From Falciphora oryzae (lineage: Eukaryota; Ascomycota; Sordariomycetes; Magnaporthales; Magnaporthaceae), in assembly GCA_000733355.1 (NCBI GenBank), contig JNVV01000003.1, forward strand, positions 1,871,780 through 1,935,779: a DNA stretch of 64,000 bases, written 5' to 3'. Within the stretch, counting starts at the first letter, position 1; every line of letters begins with the position of its first letter. The position numbers were made by a program, and so were the translations under genes. The notes under the pieces are model-generated. The model was not told the DNA's origin, ran no database searches, and saw only the letters and a list, made by a program, of their open reading frames with translations. Shown here piece after piece: positions 22,192 through 32,056 of the stretch.

Positions 22192-23470
22192 AACTCCCCG
22201 GGCGAAGCGGACTCTTTCCTACGCACGACGAAACCTGCCTTGCGGGTGGATGCTGTCGTTGTATGCCTAACGTTATGGCATGCCCAGCGTTATGGCCTGT
22301 TATATTTACCTCACGGACCTGTATTTATAAGCAAGCCATGGCGAGTGTATGAGACACGAGAGTTCTGTCCAGCATGTGTGAGCAGGGTGACAGGTGACGT
22401 CCTTGATTTCACGCTGGTGTGTTGCACGAAACGCATGTTTGGCGGTGATTGCTTATCGCCGTATGCCCAAGTCGACAGGATGTAAGCTCAAAAGATCGGG
22501 GATAAGACAAGCTCGAGTGAAAACCTAGCATCAGACATGGACAAGGAGCTTTGGCCTGTCGTCGTGGCACTATGTCCGAGGGGCTAATCTCAACATGCAG
22601 GCACATTGGTTGCCGTTTGGGTACCACCTAAGCTAACCTAGCTGGCAGGTGCATTGGTTGCCTTTTTTGGGTAGCACCCAGGCTCTTCGCCGAGCTTCAT
22701 TGGCTCCCTGGCAAAGAAGGTGCGTCTCGGAGGAACCACCTAACCGAGTCCGGCCGAAACAAGGATGATAGTACCAAAATATAGTGGCAAGTCAAGGGAA
22801 GCTGTGAACTGGAAGGAGCTCCTGTCCGGGCAGGTCATAGGAAACTGGACGATCCATAGCTGGAGTCTGGAGGCGGCCCCCGCCTGCGTTTTTGGCACCA
22901 AAGAGTTACCCGGCAGGCTCCCGCCAGCCTCAATCTTGCAGCCTCCGCACTGTCTTTGTCAACAGGCACGGTCTAGGTGGTAGATGGTATAGGTACTCGT
23001 TCTCATCAAAAAGGTGCCCGTGCTCATGCATCCATCCTCAACCGGCCGATCCGGACCTGGAGATAGCGGATGCTGCGCGCCGTAACTCCAGATTCCATAC
23101 CGGTGCCATCCGAAATACGCGAGACAACACACCTCATCTCCACCTCAGGGGGACGACATCTGCTCTCCACTTTGGCACGACTCCAGGGCACTATCCGGGC
23201 CCAGCCCGTGGGCATATATCTCCCGACTCCCCACGTCTCAGAGGACAGATTAGATCGCCTATCCACTCACCGTTATAACATATAGTTTATTCTTGTCCCC
23301 GTCATCCATACTTGATCCCCACCACCCGTCTCCCTGGGCCATATCCTTGCCTTTCAACGTCGGGGGAGCCCGCCCAACACCACCAACAACAACACTACCA
23401 ACTAGCAGCAAACTGCCCTCAGTCTCACCATCCCGGCACCCGTTCGAACAGAGTAGCAGCAGCCGCGGCC
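22192..23470. other. Intergenic: MDV1 3' flank and reductase promoter
   Basis: This 1.3 kb stretch has no gene. A degenerate direct repeat at 22597-22679 is listed separately. A C-rich, pyrimidine-biased stretch with CACC and CAAC runs (about 23320-23420) precedes the reductase ATG, as is common in fungal 5' untranslated regions. Confidence 0.6.
22597..22679 (+). repeat. Degenerate direct repeat, two copies of about 33 bases
   Basis: Copy 1 (22597-22628) and copy 2 (22645-22679) share the order GCAGG, CATTGGTTGCC, TTTGGGTA and CACC with a few changes and a short T expansion. The offset is 48 bases. It lies between MDV1 and the reductase gene. It could be a promoter element pair or a relic of local duplication. 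Confidence 0.65.
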
Positions 23471-25036
23471 ATGTCGGTTAGTAGTGCTATGCCCATGGCG
23501 CCGCCTGCCAAGAGCCCTCTGGGACGCTACAGGCTGCTCTCGCCCACCGCTGCCGTCCGGGTCAGCCCGCTGTGCCTCGGCGCCATGAACTTTGGCGACA
23601 AGTGGAAGGACTACATGGGGTCGTGCAACCAGGCCCAGACGGAGAAGATTCTTGATTTCTTCTATTCCCAGGTGTGTTTTCTTTTCTCTAGTTCTAGATT
23701 ATGAACCCTCTCCGTCACCTCTGTCATTTGCTAACAAACCATCTCGCAGGGCGGTATGTGACCGACCCCGTCTGGGTATGGCCGCTGGGGCTCGTTTCGT
23801 GGGTAGCTGGTCGTGTTCGACAGGCACACGGCGATTCCTAAGGGCCCCATCGCGGATCTGGCTTCGAAGGGCTACTACTGACAAGGCTCCCGCGTGTGCT
23901 TCGTCTCAGGTAACTTCATTGACACCGCGAACAATTATCAATTCGAGCAATCTGAGGCCTGGATCGGAGAGTGGATGCAGAAGCGAGGCAACCGGGAGCA
24001 GATGGGTAAGTTGGACTCCCCTGACGCATTTCCTTCAGCACACACATGTATCCATTATTAACGGTTCTGCTGCCCTGTCACTCAGTTATCGCCACGAAGT
24101 ACACATCCAACTTCCGAGCTGGTCGCGGAAACGCCGAGATTATGGCAAACTTCACTGGCAACAGTACCAAGAGTCTCCGCACTTCGGTTGATGCCAGCCT
24201 GAAAAAGCTGCAGACTACTTACATTGATCTTGTTAGCCGGATTGCCCCCATTCCACTGTCTTATCTACTTCTATAGCACGACTTCCGTGTCCCTGTTCAG
24301 ACACTAATACTAATTGGGCCGTTGCGCTCCCAAAACCCAGCTCTACGTGCACTGGTGGGATTACTCGACGTCGATCCCGGAGCTGATGCAGTCCCTCAAC
24401 CATCTGGTTGCCGAGGGCAAGGTCTTGTACCTGGGTGTCTCTGACACGCCCGCTTGGGTGGTCAGCAAGGCCAACGAGTACGCAAGGAACAACGGCCTCC
24501 GTCAGTTCAGTATCTACCAGGGGCGCTGGTCGGCGGCCTCGCGCGACTTTGAGCGCGAAATCATCCCCATGGTTCGCGCCGAGGGTGTAAGTTCCAACTG
24601 CTGCATCCGCAATCGTTGACGGAACGCATCGACCGAACAAACAGTATAGGTGGTTCCCTAGAGGCTGACTCTCGATATTCAGATGGCGCTGGCTCCCTGG
24701 GGAAGCCTGGGCGGAGGCAAGTTCAAAACCGAGGAGCAGTGGAAGGCCACAGACGGACGCAAGGTCCAAGCCACCGAGGATGACATCAAGGTGTCCAAGG
24801 TGCTGGAGAACGTCGCGAAGCGCAAGAACACCATCATCACCTCGGTTGCGCTGGCCTACGTCATGCACAAGACCCCCTACGTCTTCCCCATTGTTGTAAG
24901 TTTTTCTTGGCCTCGATCGTACCCGCTCCCTTGGTCGCCACAATATCCTCACCAGGACGAAATCACATAGGGAGGGCGCACGACGGAGCACCTGGCGCAG
25001 AACATTGAAGGGCTACTTTTAGAGTTAAGTTTTTAA
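23471..25036 (+). CDS. Aldo/keto reductase, aryl-alcohol dehydrogenase / norsolorinic acid reductase-like, C-terminally short
   Basis: Seven exons: 23471-23671, 23750-23753, 23910-24005, 24086-24231, 24341-24586, 24683-24895, 24971-25036. They give 323 residues. The four-base exon 2 (GGCG) is required to restore [12 protein letters not shown], the conserved AKR strand and catalytic Asp/Tyr. The catalytic Lys (VIATKYT) and His (LYVHWWD) are present, so the AKR tetrad is complete. The family reduces aromatic aldehydes or polyketide ketones with NADPH. Relatives run to about 390 residues with a conserved tail after HLAQNIE. Here the frame ends LLLELSF and stops, and I find no such tail downstream. 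It may be a truncated or decaying gene, or have a replaced 3' end. Confidence 0.85.
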
Positions 25037-25302
25037 TGCAAATATGATTTGTGCGAAGAAAGCCAAAGAGTATGTGTGATTAGGCCCATCGAGAGGGGGG
25101 CACCACGAAGCAAAAGAATGTGGTGATGATGGATGATGACAGATGTGTGCTAAGTAGGCGCAATCCTCCCCTTACATATTATACCCAGGTGCCAGCATGC
25201 TCAAGCCTGGAGCAAACTGCCATGCCTTCCATGAGAGGGACCACGGACTGGATAAATGTCTTTGAACTGATGAGCTCTCTCGCTAGCAAAAAGTCCCGGC
25301 GT

Positions 25303-26516
25303 TCAAGGTGTCAGCGAGGCTAGCACAAGCGCATCTCGAGGCGTAGCCGGTACCGCACCCTGAGGGGGCCGCGGCAGGCCCGGCCGAAGAGAAAGTGGAT
25401 GCGAGCAATGGATCGTGGAAGGTGACTCGGAACTGCCGGGGCCGATGCCAGTATCGAGAGCCTTTTCTGGCTGAGTAGCTTTCTTCGGGCCCTGAACCGA
25501 TGGGGTACGAGCCGGCGAACGAGGCTTTGCCGTCAGACGGCGACGAGGCCGACCTCGCCGCAAGGATTCGTCCGGGTCCATATCACGCGCTGCCGCAAAG
25601 CCGGGCGCGAGCCTGCGCCTCTTGGGGGCCTCGGCGTCGCAAGGGGCCCAGCCCAGCTCGCGGGAGTCCGACTGTGGGGTCAAGTCGAGGAAGCCGACAG
25701 CGGCGGCCAGGTCCGAGAGCTTGCGCTTCGAGCCGATGCAGACGCCCAGCGGCCGGGCCTCCTTCCTCGTGAAGCCATCTCCCGGAGACCAGCGGTCCCT
25801 GCCGTCGACGGTCTTCTGGAGCACCTTGTACCCCCTCGGCGGTGTTTTGGTGTAGGGCAGGAAGCGTGGCGCGTTCTTGGGCTTCTTTGGGGCACTTGGC
25901 GGGGGCATCGCGGCCGGCTCGGCCTCTGCTGCAGGGTTCTCCGCGTCTCCCATCATCTCATCGTCCGGGCCTTGACGAAGAGTCAGCCCGGAATCTTGCA
26001 AAGCTCACCGCGCCAAGCTGGAAAGTCGCGGGAGGACGGATCGGATCGGGGCATGTACTCACCGTGCGCGCTCTCCGGGGCGGCATCAAGCTCTGCAATA
26101 GACATGTGATCGCTGGCGGACGAGGACGCCTCATCGCTCGCATCATCGCCGCTGTCGTCGTTGCGGCTAGGGCTACTGCTGCGGTGCTTGCCGACCCGGG
26201 AGCTGTTGGTATCGCAAGCATCGCTGACATCGCTAGCATCGCTGCTGCTGCTACTGCTGCTACTGCTGCCGCTCCAGTTGCTGCTGGTGCTCCTCCTCAG
26301 AAAGCCTGGAAACTCCGACATGCGATATCGCTGGAGCTTGAGGTCGTCCACGAACTCCTGGACGCCTCCTCGGTCGGCGTGGGCTGTCTTCTCGGGCCAA
26401 CCGCCCAGCAGCCTAGCCACGCTGCGCGAGCGAGGGTGGACAGGGCGCAGCGGCTCCGTCGACAGCATGTAGGTGCTGTGTACCCGGCGCAGGGCCGGCG
26501 GGATATGTGATGTCAT
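25303..26516 (-). CDS. Uncharacterised Ser-rich, basic protein
   Basis: Two exons (26516-26063 and 25970-25303), donor GTGAGT and acceptor CAAG, joined in phase to AHGPDDEMMG, give 373 residues. I recognise no family. An N-terminal segment contains LLGGWPEK and FVDDLKLQRYRMSEFPGFL. It is followed by a nine-Ser run within a Ser/Asp acidic stretch (about 83-150), a more ordered-looking block RFLPYTKTPPRGYKVLQKTV with the GFTRKEARPLGVCIG segment, and an Arg/Pro-rich tail (RRGRPRRRLTAKPRSP) that could be a nuclear localisation signal. No membrane segment or signal peptide is seen. A nuclear role is only a guess. It lies downstream of the repressor gene on the same strand. Confidence 0.7.
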
Positions 26517-27004
26517 TGGCGTTTGTTTCTGGCGGATGGACAGGGAGTTTCGGCGGGTTGGGTTAGAGGCGAGCTTGGAAAAGCCGTCGCAATGGTGTTC
26601 TCTTGGTCACAGGAGTTTGGGGGTTAGACTCGCGATTTTGAGGTTGGGTTGGCGTGCACTCGAAGAGGCGGTAGTAGTAGCAAACCTCTGAAGTTGATTA
26701 CGGGCTGGTTGTTGAAAACGAGAGATGAGGTGCTGTTCGGAATTCTTGTCGCTTGCTCAAGAACCCGACAGTCCAAAGGCTTGGATTTAGAAACGAGTGT
26801 AAGGACCGGGAGGATATTTCGAGCTCTGCAGAGAGTGAGTCGGTGACGAATGGGAGCACGGCCTGACAGAAACACAGAGGTTGGACGTCCCGGTAATGGG
26901 CAGCTCTTTCCCTTCCGAATACACTGAGAGTCGAGTGTTCAGGCAGCCGCCGCGGAAAGAGGAAAGAGCCAGTGCAGATTTAAACAAAGGATTGGTGTAC
27001 GTCT
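26517..27004. other. Intergenic, upstream of the orphan gene
   Basis: These 488 bases separate the repressor stop from the orphan ATG on the minus strand. I see no domain-bearing frame or repeat. The stretch must contain the orphan gene's promoter. Confidence 0.55.
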
Positions 27005-29607
27005 CTACACTGAAGAAAGCTCTCTTCTCTGCTGCTCCCATGTGCTCCTACACACGCTCCTCATCAGCTTCTTGGGAGCCATGCGGCCTGTCATGAGCTC
27101 AAAGGCCTCAATCGCCATTTCGCTGACGACCTCGAGGCCGTCAACAACTACCCACGACGGGGAGACTGTGTCCCTGAACACCTGCATCTGCGCTACAAGG
27201 GGAGTGATGAGGGGTTCGTATGCGAGCTGTGTTAGAAGGATAGAAGCATGTTAGCATCAGTGTTACATCAGAGTGCCGTGCACAGATTGGCTGTCTCTAT
27301 CCAACATGGAAGTCCTGAGAGGAGTAATTGGCTCACCTCGACAACGACGCCACCAGTCGGGCTACCTAGCCACTGCTGAGGCACTTCAAAATCGGACGGG
27401 GGTCCGCCGTCTACGCTCGTGGCCGGCACACACGAGATAATTATGGTAGGAGGTTGGTAGGGCTGAGGCCAGTCCTGCGAGACGGATGAGAGCACGTGGC
27501 AGACTTTGGTCTGCGCAGCTATATTCGAGGACATCTTCTTGGTCTGGACGACATGGTTGAAGTGCTCTGCGATCCGGACAGCGTTCTCATAAGTCCGGTT
27601 GTAAATAAAGATGTTGCGGCAGCCAAGCTGGATCAGGGCGTACATGGCCGCCCTCGCCATGCCCCCGGCGCCAATCACCAGGGCCGTCGTCTTGGACGGC
27701 CGGACATAGTTCCTGGGGCTGATGGCCCGCTTGAGGCAGGTTAAAATCGAGCTCCAGTCGGTGTTATCGCCGTAGAAGTCGGTCGCGTGGCCGGCCTTGT
27801 TCCTCGATGTAGAGTGGCTGATGATGGTGCCGGCTTGGCCACGCAGGGGCAGCAGCACGTTGACGGCTCCGATTATGCTCGCATGGTGGCTTTTTAGCTT
27901 GAGCTGCGGCATGACGGCCACCTTGAACGGCGCTGTCAGCGAGGCGCCGCCAAAGGAGGTGGTCTGGCTGATCCGGTGCAGCTCTTCTAGCGTGGAGCAC
28001 GAGATGGGTTGGAAGGTATGCGGCATCCGCGAGAACTCGTACGCAGCCTGGTGCATGGCCGGCGAGATGGAGTAGGACACATTCCGGCCGAGCACGTAGA
28101 ACTGGAGCGGGTCTAGTAGGAACTGGGTAAAGAGCTGCTCAAACGTGGGGCGGTAGGTGCACACGGTGGCCAGGTGGTCGCTGTTGTCCATTCCTGACGG
28201 CTTCACGGGGTTGAGGATGTTTGATTGGTAGGGCGTCCGCGTCCCGAGGACCGAGTAATCGTAGGCGACCAGCGGCGGCTTCGGGTCCGGAATCGTCAGT
28301 CGTACCCGCTCCCGGAACTCGGCTAGTTTCTCGACTGGACTGTCGCCGGAGCAGAAGCGCACCATTCTGACAACATCACAGCCCAGTGCCTGAGCGCGTA
28401 GATAATTATCGAGCTGGGCCGGATCTGACCAAGCGAGTGCGCCCAGGCCATTGTACCAGAAGTTGCCAATGACCCTGGTCCGGCCCCTGTGCTCGAGGAT
28501 GCGGTTGACTAGGACTGGATTTCTTTGGAGGTCTAGGCTGATGTAGTCGACGTTTAGGCGGAGGCCAAGCTCGAGAAGGTCGGCGTCGACCGAATCTCCC
28601 TCCTCCGGGGGTCTTCGCCGCCGGCCTCTGGGCTTCTCCTCGACGTGGTAAATGATTGGGCAGGAAAGTCTCCTGCGAATCAGTGCCACTTGCTTCGCGA
28701 TAACGTTCGCCATGTCCTCGGGCCAGCAGTCTATTATGAACTCGACGCAGTCTCCGGCCGCTTCCATGTCATCCCAGGCGAGCGCCATATCCAGCAGCCA
28801 CGAAAGTCGGAGGCGCAAGGCGTACGAGTATTGTCTGAACTCTGGAGGGAGGGCGTTGAGGGCAAAGGGGCTCTCAAGCCACTTGCGCCGCCACCCTTGG
28901 CCGTGGAGAAGGTCTAGGAATGTTGTGAAATCTTCCTTGGCGCTTAGAAGAGTCGAGGAGCTCGCCGAAAGTGCATCCCACCGCGGTGTCGTCTCCCCGG
29001 GCGAGTCGGATCCGCTGCTGAAGGTGTCATAAAGGTTGTAGTACTCGAAGTTGGAGCAGCGCCGGTGGCTCTGATCAGCCTCGAGCAGGAGACCAGCATC
29101 AGCACTGTCGAGAAATTCGACCACTCGCTCCCTCTCGCGATGGACGTAGACGACTGGATTCGTTGCTGTGTACTGGTCCAGAAGGCTCTGAGCTTCGTCG
29201 GATAGGCTAGTCATGCCGCACACGATGACACAGCCCCTGCGGTTTGCGTCGAGCATCTGCTTGAAGACATCGGCATTCTTGCGAGCGAAGGTGTCCTTGT
29301 CGTGCTGCCGGAGGAAGGTGGCGCGGGACACGCCGGTGACCTGCTCGAAGCAGTGATCCTCTATCACCAGGCGCCGCCGGAGGTGCAGGGCGGCGATGAA
29401 GCCAAGAGATCTCTTGCCGGCGCCGCGGCAGCCCACCAGGACTATGGATGCCTCCGGGTTGTACAGACGCCGGTTCACCGGAGCGCTGGCCGCCGCCGAA
29501 GCCTGCCCGTTGACCTCAGCGGCCCCTGGGAGTCCTGTCATTTTGAGCGGTTGCGCTGCCAAGCCCGACGCTGACCGGCTCTGGCTAACACTTCTTGGCC
29601 GGCTCAT
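27005..29607 (-). CDS. qutR: Quinate pathway repressor (QutR/qa-1S type), AROM-derived
   Basis: Two exons (29607-27337, 27226-27005; donor GTGAGC, acceptor ACACAG) give 830 residues. The domain order copies the last three domains of the AROM protein. A shikimate-kinase-like domain has P-loop GCRGAGKRS (59-67). A dehydroquinase-like domain (about 300-440) has the catalytic His replaced (GNFWYNG, 381-387) and the Schiff-base Lys replaced by Arg (DVVRMV, 411-416). A shikimate-dehydrogenase-like domain (about 505-830) keeps LTAPFK (Lys562), GDNTDW (Asp617) and the dinucleotide motif GAGGMARA. This family represses quinate-utilisation genes by binding the activator in the absence of quinate or shikimate. 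It is divergent from a Zn2Cys6 gene. No quinate structural gene is in the window. Confidence 0.93.
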
Positions 29608-30490
29608 GTCGTTTTGCGGCTGAGATATTCAATGTTCTTGAGTGACGACAAGATAGTGGCGGCGCATAGTATCGGGCGGCCGCCTAGACACCTATCAAGA
29701 TGCGCAAGGCGCAGGTGAAGCAATGGAGGGTCGCGACAGGGCCGGGTCAGGTGGAATTGAGAGTTCCCACAGGCACCTCCTCTTCAGCAGGCCGCCATGG
29801 CGGGCAAGAAAGGTCGGGGCAGGTCAAGCGGTACGGGAAGCCCAGCAACAGAAAGGCCTGACAACCGCAAAAACATCGCTGGGTCGTTGCGCCGGGCGCC
29901 TGCGGGCATAAATGGGAGTCGCTGCCAGGTCCTGTCGGCCCCCCTTTGTCATGGCACGGCAGATGCGACGCCGCAGTGCGGAGCGTTGCTTGCTGACAGA
30001 TGACCGCGGGCAATCCATCTTCCCCCGCTTCCACCACCAAAACGACCGAGCATGCATGTCCCTGAGGGAAACAGAGGAGAAAAAATGGGGCCGCTGAGAA
30101 AAAGCCGAATTGATACTGTCGCTGCGTGTCGTCCTCCCGCCGTCACGGCTGGGGCACTCAATCCCCGCTTTTTCCCAGCCCGCGCTTGGGCGGGCTCTCA
30201 GTCTCAATTCGGAGCAAGCAATCAATCAGTCGCGTGAGGTTGAGCCGTTCAGCTCACAAACTCCTGAGCGGATGCGGAGGCTGGAGGCACAGGCTTCACG
30301 AAAGCGCTCGACTATCCAAGCCCGGGCTCTCGGGTTCCCGATCGCCAACTAACTAAGCCCGAGTTATTCCCAGTCGCAACTGTGCGTGAACACCTTGCCC
30401 ACCTCTCACCATATTTTCCTGCCTTTCACGCATGACGGTGAAAGAGACAGCCGTGCAGCACATGCTAGTGAGTGAGTGCCCGATGAGACC
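29608..30490. promoter_or_regulatory. Divergent promoter, quinate repressor / Zn2Cys6 gene
   Basis: These 883 bases sit between the two divergent start codons. I looked for the 16-base partly palindromic activator site known upstream of qa genes (GGRTAAnnnnTTATCC form) and did not find a convincing copy. The short frames here have no domain. Confidence 0.5.
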
Positions 30491-31710
30491 ATGACCTCCT
30501 CCGCCTCCGCCGCCGTTGCCGGGAGGGCCGCCGCCGCCGATCAGCCGGGTGCGCAGGACTGGCGCGAGGTGGCGGCTAGCGAGGCGGCCGCTGAGGAGGC
30601 TGCTTCGGCCAATCCCCGCAAGAGGAAGAAGAGCTCACGGGCGTAAGTTGTCCCGACATCGTCTTATAAATTCCAGCCATGTGCCTGATACATACCTGAA
30701 GAGCTCTGCCGGCACTTCACCCCCTAAAAAGGGGCCGATTGTGACGGCATCGTGTCGCATTCAATCTAATCTAACACGTCGAGCACGACAGATGCGACTA
30801 CTGCCATGTCAACCACCAGCCCTGCGACAATGCGAAGCCCCGCTGCAGCTATTGTGAGAAGCACGGCAAGCAGTGTCTTTATCTGCGCCCGCAGAAGAAG
30901 AGAGGTCCCGCCCAGGGGTATCGAAATGCCCTCCACAGCATGCGCGAAAGCGCCGCTGCTTGGGGCGCCGCCTTGAGACTGGTTCCCGAGTTAGCCTCGC
31001 TCGTCGAGGCCGCCGTCGCCCGCACCGACGAGGGCAAGCGCCTTGCCGCCGCCGTCAGGGATCCCCAGCAGCAGGACTCGCTCATCCAGTCGTGGCAGCA
31101 GAGCATCGCCTTCAAGGCCTTCTTCGGTGACGACGCCGCCGCCTCCACCGTCGGTGCTGGCGAGAGCGAGGGCGAGTCGAGACAGAGGCCTGTAGGCGCT
31201 GCCCTTGCTGCGCCCGCTGCCGCGGCGGTGTCGGGCGGCAGACGCAGGCGGCCGTCGGCGTCTCCTGTCGAGCAGCCTCTCTCCAAATCCGATTCGCGGG
31301 CCTCACAGAGCAGCATCTTGACGCCATCCCCGTCCCATGATGGCTCAAAAGGGGTGCATGGGTCTTCTAACCCCGAGCGCCCGCATCCCTCTCTTTCACT
31401 TTCAGACCTGGTGGCAAAAGATGCCGCAAGATCGTAAGTGCTCATACTGTTCCCGGGGCCTTTTGAACGTGATGATATGCATGAGAATCAAGTGAAACTG
31501 ATTGTTGCTGTGGACAGCTCCGATGGCTTCTCCCAGACACTTGGGTCCCTTGGCTTCGCACCGGGAGAGACAGTAGAGGACTTTGTCGCCATGGCCTCTA
31601 ATCCGGAGCCCATGGAGGATACAGCGCTGGACCTTGACCCCTCGCTCGGAAGCGAGATGGACCAAAAAGCCTATTACGAGCTACTAATGGGCAAAAGCTT
31701 CTTCCCCTGA
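30491..31710 (+). CDS. Short Zn2Cys6 (C6) regulator, atypical cluster
   Basis: Three exons (30491-30642, 30792-31433, 31518-31710) give 328 residues. A basic run RKRKKSSR precedes the cluster Cys52, 55, 62, 69, 72, 79 (C-X2-C-X6-C-X6-C-X2-C-X6-C). The first intron ends just before Cys52. The loop between Cys55 and Cys62 is HVNHQP, without the Lys/Arg usual for DNA contact. After it comes LYLRPQKKRGPAQGY and a helical segment rich in Ala and Trp (residues about 100-170), as in the small KKRG-x-QTGY class of fungal factors. The rest is Ser/Pro-rich and likely disordered. The tail is acidic (MEDTALDLDPSLGSEMD), a possible activation domain. No fungal_trans middle domain is present, unlike the Qa-1F/QutA activator. 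Confidence 0.85.
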
Positions 31711-32056
31711 CCCCCGTCAATACGCGGGGCGCTGGCCGGGAAAGGCCTAGATTATTCATACCTAATGACCGGGAAAAGTCATGGGCATTACATTTACCAG
31801 ATACCCATCTCCAAAGAGAAGAGAATAAAATACAGCGGGAACAGTGCAAGGAGGCCACTATGAGCCACTCAAAGACACCATGTCCCTCCCACAAGCCAAC
31901 ACAAAAAGATGATGCGAGGGGAGAAAAAGAAGGAAAAGGACCCTTTCGTCGCCCACCGCTAGCCGCTGTTCATTATCGAGGTCTCACAAAAAGGCCGGCC
32001 TAGCAACCATGGATCCAGCCGGGGGGGAAAAAAAGCAGAAAAAATCAAAGCGCACC
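31711..32056. other. Convergent 3' flanks
   Basis: These 346 bases lie between the Zn2Cys6 stop and the stop of the membrane-tail gene. AT-rich 3' untranslated sequence with a candidate AATAAA-like signal (AGAATAAAAT, about 31820) is the only thing visible. Confidence 0.55.

Noticed and set aside
27005..31710. A complete quinate-utilisation gene cluster
   Set aside because: Only the repressor and a dissimilar small zinc-cluster protein are present. No quinate enzyme or permease gene occurs in the window.
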